Assembly (NCBI GenBank): GCA_036346405.1
Contig: CM070561.1
Coordinates: 4,218,834-4,282,833, forward strand
From: Phyllostachys edulis
Taxonomy: Eukaryota; Streptophyta; Magnoliopsida; Poales; Poaceae
Length of the DNA: 64,000 nt
Reading direction: 5' to 3'
Shown here: in pieces, positions 11,420-20,246 of the stretch
Position numbering within the stretch: the first letter of the stretch is position 1
How the letters are laid out: every line of letters starts with the position of its first letter
Program-made: the position numbers and the translations under genes
Notes under the pieces: model-generated
What the model was told of the DNA's origin: nothing
Database searches by the model: none
Seen by the model: the letters and a program-made list of their open reading frames with translations, nothing else

Positions 11420-11790
11420 CCGGACCTTCAAATCCTTCTCAAAGGAGCAGAGGTGGGAATAGATTTGCCACAGTTTGCAGCAGCTGAGCCAAGAATCACT
11501 GCAGCCCCATCCATAGATAAGCAAATCAGAGAGAGGAGGTCAGATTTGGGAGAAGAGGGAGATCTGGGAGCAAGCTTGAGTGATTTTGAGGTTGGATTTC
11601 GTGGCAGCAGGGGAACGAGCTAATGGAGGTGCCGCCACTATCCCATGGTGTGGTGGAGAGGCACCGTGGCTCATGGTGGTGGAGAGGACACCGGGGACTA
11701 ATGCGAACTGTGGGGAGCGTGGCTTGTGTGGAGTGGAGAGGGTGGAGAAGATGAGTTTGTGAATCGAGAGGGAGAGAGAGAGAGAGAGGT
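11420..11790 (-). other. Possible captured 5' leader and first exon
   Basis: On the minus strand a CT-repeat leader (near 11770-11790) is followed by a GC-richer stretch with an ATG at about 11673-11675 and an open frame 'MSHGASPPHHGIVAAPPL'. This is the look of a grass gene start and differs from the AT-rich surroundings. A donor-like GGTAAT lies near 11408. The protein is not recognised. It could be the 5' end of a chimeric transcript with the two exons further left. Confidence 0.35.
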
Positions 11791-11954
11791 GTTTGTAAGG
11801 AGGAGAATATGAGTGGGTTGTGGCAGGCCCACTTTGACAGTGTGTACTGTTGCACATTTGGTGTTGGCGCTTACCAAAAATTTTGGCGCCGACGGAAAAA
11901 TTTGGCGCCGGATGGAAAAAATCTTGCGCCTTGACCAAATTTCACGACCTCGGC

Positions 11955-12152
11955 ACATGTGTCTCCCGAGTGCAAACTAAAAACACTCGGTACAATTTTG
12001 AGTACTCGGGAAAATTAAATTCTCCCGAGTGCTCAGGCAGTCTCCCGAGAGCACGGAGGAACACACGGGAAGCTAGTTAAGTTCCTGAGTGCTCGACAAA
12101 AAACACTCGGGAAAAATTGTGACACTCGGGAGATTCACAATTCCTGGTAGTG
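11955..12152. repeat. CACTA right subterminal repeat array and end
   Basis: Copies of TCCCGAGTG and CACTCGGGA in both orientations precede the terminal ...CTGGTAGTG. The array is shorter and more degenerate than the left one. Confidence 0.88.
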
Positions 12153-12155
12153 AGG

Positions 12156-12580
12156 TCTCACCTCTCAAAGGGATGCGTCGCTTCAGAGTCAGTGGAAAGC
12201 TCGCACCAAGATACATTGGACCTTTCCCAGTTCTAGTCAGAATAGGAGAAGTTGCTTACAAGTTAGAGCTCCCGCCTCAGTTGTCAGATGTGCATGATGT
12301 CTTTCATGTGTCTCAATTGAAGAAGTGCCTGCGTGTGCCAGAAGAGCAGATGCCGTTAGAAGCAGTTGACTTGCAAGAAGATCTAACCTACAAGGAGTAG
12401 CCCATCAAGATCTTGGAAGTATCCGAGCTTGTGACAAGAAGCAAGATCCTCTATTTCTGCAAAGTTCAGTGGAGCAATCACACTGAAGAAGCCACCTGGG
12501 AGCGTGAAGAGGATCTGAAGGCCGAGTTCCCGCACCTATTCTCTAGTCAGCCTGAATCTCGGGGTCGAGATTCCCTTTAA
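12156..12580 (+). pseudogene. Gypsy integrase C-terminus with chromodomain-like end
   Basis: This continues the frame broken at 8445. It contains 'SPLKGMRRFRVSGKLAPRY', 'IGPFPVLVRIGEVAYKLEL' and 'VHDVFHVSQLKKCL', the conserved gypsy pol tail. A TAG at 12398-12400 interrupts it. The following stretch reads 'PIKILEVSELVTRSKILYF', then 'CKVQWSNHTEEATWERED', a chromodomain-like module, and ends 'ESRGRDSL'. Chromodomains direct integration to chromatin in this group, as known for chromoviruses. Confidence 0.9.
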
Positions 12581-12592
12581 GGGGTATAGGTT
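12574..12592 (+). other. Polypurine tract before LTR2
   Basis: TTTAAGGGGTATAGG lies just before the TG of LTR2, where a plus-strand primer is expected. It is short and interrupted. Confidence 0.6.
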
Positions 12593-15500
12593 TGTAACGT
12601 CCCTATTTTCAAGGCTTTTTGGAAATTTTGAAAACTTTAAAAATTAACCATTTGGTTTTATTAATTTGCTAAAGCTTAATTTGTAATTTAGAATTTTAAA
12701 AGCAGTTTAATTTGACTTAATTAAAACTTGAACTAATTAAAGTTGGTTTAAGTTGAGTTTTGTTGGATCTTGAGTTGGTTTTTCCTTTTGCCTTATGTTA
12801 AAAATAATTAATTGCAAAAACTAAAAGCAATAGTTAAGCTGAAAATATTTTTACTAAGTTCTAAATAATTCAAGGATTTCGTGAATTTTCCTAGAATTTT
12901 TGGATGGCTTAAGCTATTTTCTAAAAATGCTTTTGCTTTTACGGTATTTCCTAAAATTGAAAACCTTAGAAAATCCCCTAAGCCTCTTGGGCGATTTTCC
13001 CTCGGCCGTTGTTTTTTTTTGCCTGCTTGTCTGGCCGTTTTGCATCGCACGCAGCCGCCTCCCCATCGGACACCGTCCGATCGAATCGGACGGCTCGCAA
13101 TCGCCGCGCTTTCCCTGCTCACTGCCTCTCTCTGACCATGGGCCTCGCCTGTCACCACCGCGCCCTGGTCGCCGCCACCTCCCGCCTCCACCGCTCGCGC
13201 TCCTCATCACTTCTCGCCGAGCCACCCACTCCCACGCAGACCTAGCCCCTATCTTGTCCCACTTTCTGTCCCCGCCTCGCCTCCCCGTCGCCTCGCTTTT
13301 CCCCGCTTCTTCTCTCAGGCGATCAAGCCGACCCCCACCGCCACCATTAAGGCCGCCAGACACCTCTCCTCCTCCTCCTCCTCCGGGCCTCCCCGAGCCC
13401 TATTTAAGTGAGCACAGTGGAGCTCGCCCTCTCCTCTCTCTTTCCCCTCTCCTCCCCTTCTCTCCCCCGCTCTCTTTCGACCGCGATTTGACTTTTCACC
13501 GCCGCCGGCCGTGAAGCTCTCCACCGCACCCACCGCCGCCATCAAGGCCCTCCGCTCCGCCACGCCACCACTTCATGCCGCCGACCACCACCCATGATCG
13601 CTTCGCCCGAGGCGCCTTTGGCCGAGGTGCGCCTCCCCTCTTCACCGAGCCTCACCGAAAATTAATTCGAAAATCAGAAATCCCTAAATTCATCATTTTA
13701 TGTGTTTCGCTCAACCTAGCCCCCTTGTCCCACTTTGTCAAGCCTGCCTCGCTTCGTCTTCTCCGCCAAGCGGACTTGCCACCACCATTCATGCCACGCC
13801 GCCAAATCTGTGAGCACCGGAGCTCCCTTCTCTCTCTTTCTTCCTCTAGCTCTCTTTGGTGCATTGGTGGCTCTCCACGACCCGCCGCTGCCCTCCATTG
13901 CCGACACGCATCGAAGTCGATTGCGCACTGAGCGAGCTCTTCACCGAGCTCACCAGAGCGCCGCTTGCTCAACCGCCGGTTGCCGCTTCTTCGCCCTCGA
14001 GGTGGCACCACCGCCACTTCCTCTGGATGGTGCCACGTTAGCCCTCCACGGCTGGTTATTGCGTGGTCGGCCTAGTCAAGTGCCCGTCGCCCTCCGCACG
14101 TGGCATTTCTCTGATTTTCCTGTTGAAAATTAATTCGAAAAAATCAGGAAATCCCTAAATTCATCATTTTATGTGTTTTTCTAACTTCCTTTGGCCATAA
14201 CTTCCCCATTCGAACTCCGATTCGAGTGATTCAAATTTCTAAATTCATATAAATTCTTTATCTTCCTAGTAGTATTTATTTGTTATTTATTTGGATTTTA
14301 TTTTGAGTTGTTTTATTTATTTAGCTTTGTTCGTACGTATAGATTCCGGCGTTTTGGAAGATTTCGCAGACCCGACGACCGAAGCACCTCTGCTCTTCAA
14401 CGAAGGTAAGTCATAGACCTTTGATCATATTGAAATCATCTTTATAAAAGTATATTGTTTGATATAAACATGCATGCCTAATTTTATCTTAAATGGTTTC
14501 GGGAGTAGTTAATTACCTAATTGCCATTATACCTCCTTGATAAATTGTGAACGACATGTATCCTTGAATGACATAATCCTTGCACACCCTAGGATGGTTA
14601 ATTATTAGTTGGACATGATGATAATACCAACATGGGTAGCGTGTTATGCTTAGCCAATGCTTTAGTTATGCGATAGACTCTCGATCACATACTCAAAGAA
14701 TGTTTGAATTTGACTAAAGGAATTATGGAACCGTGGCGGAGCCAGTTTTGATAAAAGATGTTGTGCCATGACTAGGGTGGTCATTTGGCCGGGTTGAATG
14801 AAAATGATTTATGCTTGGACGAGTGGATCGTGGTAAAAGGTGGGTGCCGTAACGCACACTTGGAATGTGGAGACGTCTCGTCTGAGCAACCAACTAAGGA
14901 CTTAACTTTGAACCATTGATCTGGGCCTTAACCGTACAACCACATATCTAGACTAGGATAGACCTGGCTGACTAATTAGCAATGTCTTGGCTCGGTTCTG
15001 TTTTGGTTGGGAACAGCGCAAGGGGGCCGATAGAGGGAAACCTTAGCGAACAGAATCGAGTCAAAACAGAAACTTTGTAAAAGCCTTGTCACGTGCTCTA
15101 GATGGCTTACCTAAGGTAGTGAGCGGTGGTATAGATATATGCCGAACAAACTAGAGAATTCGTGTCTTGTGGGTCAAGCTGTACAACCTCTGTAGAGTGT
15201 AAAACTATTCGAATAGTCGTGTCCCCGGTTATGGACATGCCTGGTGATTTCACGCAAGGGGTAGAACTTTTATCGAAAATGTTGGAATGGGTTGGTCGAA
15301 TCTTGTAGATGGTTGATGGTTGGGAAGTGAACAGGGTATTCACTAGTTGTTTCAAAGAAAATTGATTACCTATGAATTAATCTTTTAAATTGTGCTTTGC
15401 AATCTACTTCTCGTCTTTTGTCAAAAATATCGCCGCAAAATAGCCATAAAGCTATCCTTGTCAAACCTTGCATGAATATTACTTGCATACATTTCTCTGT

Positions 15501-15909
15501 GACTTGCTGAGTACATTCAAAGTACTCACGGCTTTGTGCCCTCTGGTTAATCAGTCGCTGAAGAAGAACCTGGAAGCAACGAGTTCTATGAGGAAGACTT
15601 CTTTGAAGACTATGCGAATTAGGTCGCGTCCTCCACTCGATTGCCTGTGGGCATATTTGGTGACCTCCACCAGATGTTTTGTTTCCACTGTAAGCTACTC
15701 TTTTGTTGCTAAGCCCTGTGTGGCAAACATTGTAAGAATTGACCATAAGGTCTCTTTTGCTTAATATTATTAATTTGTCTGCTTCATCTATAGTTTGGTT
15801 GTGTGGATATGATTACACCAATGTTGTAACTGTGTGAGCTAGCTACTGATCATGGGACTAGTTCAGAATACACAGAGTGTCCTGGGGTTGCATACCCGGG
15901 GTCCCGACA
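12593..15909 (+). repeat. LTR2 of the tandem gypsy element (chimeric)
   Basis: It starts TGTAACGTCC and ends GTCCCGACA, about 3.3 kb. It aligns with LTR1 but carries a segment twice. 'GAAAATTAATTCG...TTATGTGTTT' occurs at 13657-13707 and again at 14125-14178, but once in LTR1 (2112-2165). The copies enclose extra GC-rich sequence. This LTR serves as the 3' LTR of the first internal region and the 5' LTR of the second. Confidence 0.92.
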
Positions 15910-15913
15910 GCGG

Positions 15914-15926
15914 TGGTATTAGAGCC
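15914..15926 (+). other. Primer binding site of second internal region
   Basis: TGGTATTAGAGCC lies 4 nt after the LTR2 end. It matches the initiator-Met tRNA primer site TGGTATCAGAGC at 11 of 12 positions. Confidence 0.88.
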
Positions 15927-16426
15927 ATATCGACTGTAGGACGTAACCATAGTTAGCATGGTCATTTAGTCAAGACTTTAAAATTTTATTTTATAAATCA
16001 AACCAACAATTAACTTGAATTGTATTATCCTCTCATCTTACTCTATTCTTCCTCAAATTATGCTAATCTCTCCTTATTCCATTCTCAAGGTGTGACTTCT
16101 TATCTTTTCTGAACTTTGTTTCTGAATGTAAAGTGACCCTCTTATCTTGATAATCTCTATAGAATCGAGCTTTGCTTGAAGTCGCCCACCCACATAAGAT
16201 AAATTAGTAGTGTCATACCCCTTTTCGGTTCAAAGATCGTTTAGGATCTGTGGCTTGAGTGTGGTTGCCTCTTGTAGCTTTCCGGCTATTGTTCGTTGGG
16301 TTAAACCGACTTTCCCCAATTAGGTTGTCCCGTCTTTCTCCCTTTTCTTGCTCGTCTTTGTGCTTTTCCCTCTTTCCTATTGTGCTTTCCTCCTCTTATC
16401 TATTAAACCTGAGAAGATCTGTGCAG

Positions 16427-17729
16427 ATGGTTCAGACCCGCAACTCGGCAAGTCAGGATGAACCTGTGGGCCCCTTTGCGTCACCACCCCCAGCCGCAAC
16501 AACAGATCAGGGTTTGGGATAGTTCATGGTAGCACAGACGCAGTTTGATGAATGCAATGATGCAGAACATGAACCAGATGATGACTCAACAGAATCAGAC
16601 AACTGCCGCTCTACTCACCGTGCTGAACCAGAACAACCAAGCAGCTGCCATGCCACCTCCGCCCCCACCAGCTTTTCCTCAGTCAAAGTTGGCAAAATAT
16701 ATGAGGACCCATCCACCTACCTTCTCCAGCTCCTCCGAGCTTTTGGATGCAGATGACTGGCTGCGCTCTACTGAAAAGAAGCTTGCCATTACCCGGTGTG
16801 ATGACCATGAGAAAGTTCTCAGACGCCACACACCACCGGAAGGCACCGCCAGCAGAATGGTGGGAGAACTATCATACGCCCATGAAAACCACCAGAACAT
16901 CACTTGGACTGAATTTTCAGAAGCCTTCCGCCTCTCTCATATTCCCAATGGAAAGGTAGAAACGAAGAAAAATGAGTTTCGTGAGCTGAAACAAGGGAAC
17001 CTGTCAGTAAGTGAATACCTCAACAAGTTCACTCAACTCTCATGCTATGCCCAAGAGGATGTTGCCACCGATGATGCTCGTTAGAAGCGTTTCAAGCGAG
17101 GACTCAACCCTAGCTTGAAGGTTCAGGTCGTTGGCAACGACTATGCCAATTTCCAGCAGCTAGTAAACAAGGCCATGCTCATAGACGAGTCACGTCGTGA
17201 ACTGGCGGAATCTCATAAATGGAAGATGATGCAGCATGGTACTTATCAAGGTCATCCACAGAGGGCCAGAACGAATGCTCAACACCCAGCTCGTTCTGTT
17301 CCTCCTGTCACCTTCAAAACCCCCGCAACGGCACCTCGCCCGGCTGTTCCAGGATTCCGCAGCTTCAACAACAACACCAACAACCAGCAGCAAAGAAACA
17401 ACAATCCTGCCGCAGGAATCACCTGTTTCAACTGTCAGCAACTAGGGCACTATGCCAGCAACTGCCCGCAAAAGCAAGGACCATCACCAGTCAAATTCAA
17501 CCTAGGAGCTACCCCGACTAGAACTCCCATGCCAGGAGCAAGACTTGGAGCACCTCAGACTCCAGCTGCACCAGCCAAGACCCCTCAGACTTTCGGGAGA
17601 GGCCGTGTGAACCATGTCATGGTGGAGGAAGCCCAGACAGCCCAGACGTCGTGCTCGGTAAGTTCCTAGTAAATTCAGCACCTGCTACAGTTTTATTTGA
17701 TTCTGGAGCTACCCATTCATTTGTTTCTC
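16427..17729 (+). pseudogene. Gypsy gag, copy 2 (truncated element)
   Basis: It starts at ATG 16427 (MVQTRNSA). The TAG after 'TTDQGLG' and the frameshift before 'MMNAMMQNMNQMM' are shared with copy 1. From 16545 the gag reads well: 'SELLDADDWLRSTEKKLA', 'WTEFSEAFRLSHIPNGK' and 'RELKQGNLSVSEYLNKF'. A copy-specific TAG (CAG to TAG) lies at about 17082-17084. The zinc knuckle CFNCQQLGHYASNC is intact. The frame ends at 'SVSS' (17669), and the protease start 'DSGATHSFVS' follows before an abrupt junction near 17730. Confidence 0.88.
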
Positions 17730-17733
17730 ATAG

Positions 17734-18025
17734 TTAGGTCGCGTCCTCCACTCGATTGCCTGTGGGCATATTGGGTGACCTCCACCAGATTGTTTTGTTT
17801 CTGCTGCAAGCTACTCTTTTGTTGCTAAGCCATGTGTGGCAAACGTTGTAAGACTTGACCATAAGGTCTCTTTTGCTTAATATTATTAAGTTGTCTACTT
17901 CATCTATTGTTTGGTTGTGTGGATATGATTACACCAATGTTGCAACTGTGTGAGCTAGCTACTGATCATGGGACTAGTTCAGAATACACAGAGGGTCCTG
18001 TGGTTGCATACCCGGGGTCCCGACA
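17734..18025 (+). repeat. LTR3 remnant (3' end of a third LTR)
   Basis: From TTAGGTCGCGTCC to CCCGACA the sequence matches the last 290 bp of LTR1 and LTR2. It is fused directly to the protease start at about 17730. The deletion removed most of pol and most of this LTR. The end abuts the second ATAGC. Confidence 0.9.
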
Positions 18026-18030
18026 ATAGC
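18026..18030. repeat. Target site duplication ATAGC, right
   Basis: This matches 807-811 and follows the terminal CA of LTR3. Confidence 0.93.
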
Positions 18031-18558
18031 TGTTTGCCAAGTCCATGGAGGAACTGGTGATACACCCATTCCCAGGTTGAAGCCTGGCGCAGCCGCTGGG
18101 TTTATAGTTATAGGCCCCTGAGATCCCCTCTGACTCACTCCTAGTCTGTTTGCCATCTTAGCTTGAGCTGTTGTTCTAACTGCTGGTGGAAAGACTAGAG
18201 GAGGAATAGGCAATACTGTATTTGGTTCAACAAAGAAAGGGGTTGAGGTCCCGGTTCTTCGTTGCTGCTCCTGGTTCCACGCTACGTTTCTTCCGATTTG
18301 AACAGATCCTGAGGCCATTTGGGAGAATATGTTGCCAGTCAGATCTACGCACTTAGGTTGTGATTGTGAACCCATACCTACTTCCGCTGGAGTTGGCCAC
18401 TCCTTCCGGTTTCCCAAAGATTTCGCATCGAGGATCAGTCTTGTTGTTGGTCCGAATCGAGAGCAAAGAAAGCTTTAATCTCAAAGAACGCCTGCCTTTA
18501 ACGCATCTAACTCACTCAACTTCTCCTGGATCTTCACTATTTCATCCCAATTCTCCAT
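18031..18558 (-). pseudogene. Ty3/gypsy gag, 5' part (outer element)
   Basis: It starts at ATG 18558 (MENWDEIVKIQEKLSEL). Stops and a probable frameshift follow near 18475, after which 'GNRKEWPTPAEVGMGS' begins an open stretch to 'PPWTWQTAI' at the insertion. It joins 806-1. It lies about 165 nt after the primer site at 18724-18735, as expected for gag. Confidence 0.82.
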
Positions 18559-18723
18559 CTCTAGATCGTCCTCTTCAATTGATCCGTGAGACCTTGTCCT
18601 TACCACCATTTACCCAATCCACCGAAATCCAAATCTGGTTGAACTCCGGGATTTTACAACAGCAAATCTTGCGATTGCTCCAACCTTTGTTCGTCCAGAT
18701 TTCCCTCCAAGGATCGTGTATAT

Positions 18724-18735
18724 GCTCTGATACCA
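18724..18735 (-). other. Primer binding site of outer gypsy element
   Basis: On the minus strand TGGTATCAGAGC is an exact match to the initiator-Met tRNA primer site, 2 nt after the LTR end. Confidence 0.92.
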
Positions 18736-18737
18736 AT

Positions 18738-19558
18738 TGACAGAGCCTGAATGTTCAGCAAGACTCAGCCAATGTCGATTTGAGCGGAAATAGAGGGGAG
18801 AACGAGAGAGGGGAAAGTAAGCTACGGTGCTTAAGCTAACAACTAAAGGAAAAAGGAATAAGTGGAAGTTTCGTTGCTTCTTCCTTCGCCAGCATCTAGT
18901 TATAAACCAGTTTTTCTTACAGCCATCGTTACAGACTGAAGTGAAAGTAAAAATGAGTTCAGGGAAAACGACAACAGTTTTGACATGACAAGAAATATTA
19001 AGTGTATTTTGAGCCATAGGATCAATCCTCCCACCAAAGAACACATCGTAGCCTCCGAGCAACTTAAGTGAAATCGCCAAGTGGTAGATTGACGCCGACT
19101 TCATTTTCTGCTCTCTTCTCGACAAAAGACCAAAGCTCAAACTCAACATTAGGGATCCGACAGGCGGCCGGGGGGCGTGGCGCAAGCGGGAGGGCGGCAG
19201 AGCTGGGGTGGCGCCGGCGGGGAGGGCGAGGGGCGCGGGGCACAACCGCCGCCTCTCTTTCCAGGGTTCGGGACGAATCGCTCGGGGTGGCCGCGAGTGG
19301 GGTGGGGAATGGGAGAACGTGCTGCCTCCGCGACTATATACGTGGTACGCGGCGGGTAATAAGTGTTAAACTTCAGGGGTGTTTACGGAATGCATTACCG
19401 ACGAAGCGTAGGAAGCCCTCGCGGCTAGCTTCGGGCTTCCGCTTCCTGCCGTTGTTATTGCTTCGCGCTTCGGGGAAAAGCGGCTTCTTATGGCTGACCG
19501 TTTGGGATGGTTTCTAGCTTTTTCGGTCAAAAGCCAGAAGCTGAAGCCGTCACAAACA
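18738..19558 (-). repeat. 5' LTR of outer gypsy element
   Basis: On the minus strand it would run from TGTTTGTGACGG (19558) to CTCTGTCA (18738), TG...CA, 821 bp. The 3' end is fixed by the primer site; the 5' end is a best guess because the partner LTR is outside the window. A TATA box TATATAG lies at 19334-19340 on the minus strand in GC-rich sequence. Confidence 0.6.
19334..19340 (-). promoter_or_regulatory. TATA box of outer gypsy LTR
   Basis: TATATAG on the minus strand is followed by GC-rich sequence, about 0.6 kb before the primer site. This is a plausible LTR promoter. Confidence 0.55.
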
Positions 19559-20246
19559 CTACCTTAGCTTGGATGCTAGCTTTCTCTGTCAACATGGTGT
19601 ATCCCGTACCCAATAGTGCCTTTAGATGTCTGTACTAGTCCTATTTGGTGAGTTTTTGGCTTATTTGATACTGTTTGGCGTCGTAATAGCAAAATTAGCC
19701 CCCTCCCGTGCGAAATGGTAAAAATGGCTCCTGGATGAGCCTACAGGTGACGCGTGTTGCCTATCGCGGCTACCGCCCGGCACTAGCCTGGTGCACCCTA
19801 GGTGCTCGGACCCACCCATGTCGTGATGTGGTGGCCTGGACCATAGGCTACCGCGCTGTGGGCGCCTAGATCCAAGTCTATCGCATTGTGGTCGAACAGA
19901 TTCTAGTCGCGTTAACGAACTAGCAATAGAAAACTTTCATTACCCAAAATAACAAACGATCAAGTGAGTCATTCTTTTCCAATTAGAAAGAAGGAACAAC
20001 CATGAAAATCTCATTCTCGCCAATTAACAATAATCACAAGTAGTAAAAGCAATTCAATAGTCGAAAGAAAAACAATAATTGTTTCAGATAACCATTAGAG
20101 ACCCATTGAGACCAATCAACCACCACGTAACAAGAATTTGCAGATTCGTAAATCAAGGAAGAGAACAACTTTCTAAAGCAACTCACGCCAACACTAAACT
20201 ATGGTACTCGGGTAACTACTCCCTAACCACATACCACGAACGGTGG
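19559..20246. other. Unassigned sequence with MULE-end-like fragment
   Basis: At 19684-19760 'AATAGCAAAATTAGCCCCC' followed by 'AAATGGTAAAAATGGCTCC' resembles the left MULE end at 57465-57550 and the stretch at 40100-40150. The rest (19900-20246) is AT-rich with no recognised gene. Confidence 0.4.

Larger units (their letters stand above)
8446..12152. mobile_element. Non-autonomous CACTA (Spm/En) transposon with captured gene fragments
   Basis: The left end is CACTACCAGAATCC and the right end, reversed, is CACTACCAGGAATT. The duplication AGG flanks both. Subterminal 'CACTCGGGAAA' and its complement are repeated at both ends. Length is 3707 bp. No transposase-like frame was found, so it would need enzyme in trans. 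Its interior holds exons resembling a mitochondrial carrier and an ARM/TOG protein, both on the minus strand. Excision with one AGG would restore the integrase frame across the site. Confidence 0.93.
812..18025 (+). mobile_element. Tandem three-LTR chromodomain gypsy retrotransposon
   Basis: The order is LTR1 (812-3886), gag-pol (4405-12580, interrupted by CACTA), LTR2 (12593-15909), a second gag (16427-17729) and an LTR3 remnant (17734-18025), all on the plus strand. A 5-bp ATAGC duplication bounds the block. The pol order (protease, RT, RNase H, integrase, chromodomain-like end) is that of chromoviruses. The long LTRs and the 'ESRGRDSL' pol terminus fit the Tekay/Del group, which is an inference. 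Sharing of an LTR between two internal regions is best explained by unequal recombination between LTRs. Confidence 0.88.

Noticed and set aside
10954..11623. Open frames of 133 and 207 codons
   Set aside because: They run through the ATAC/TATA microsatellite and read as IHTYIHTY repeats.
12900..14133. Several long open frames on both strands of LTR2
   Set aside because: Compositional frames in the GC-rich promoter block of the LTR. Overlapping frames on both strands and no conservation with LTR1.
18724..18735. tRNA gene
   Set aside because: Only the 12-nt primer complement is present, with no cloverleaf around it. The same holds at 3891, 15914 and 52990.
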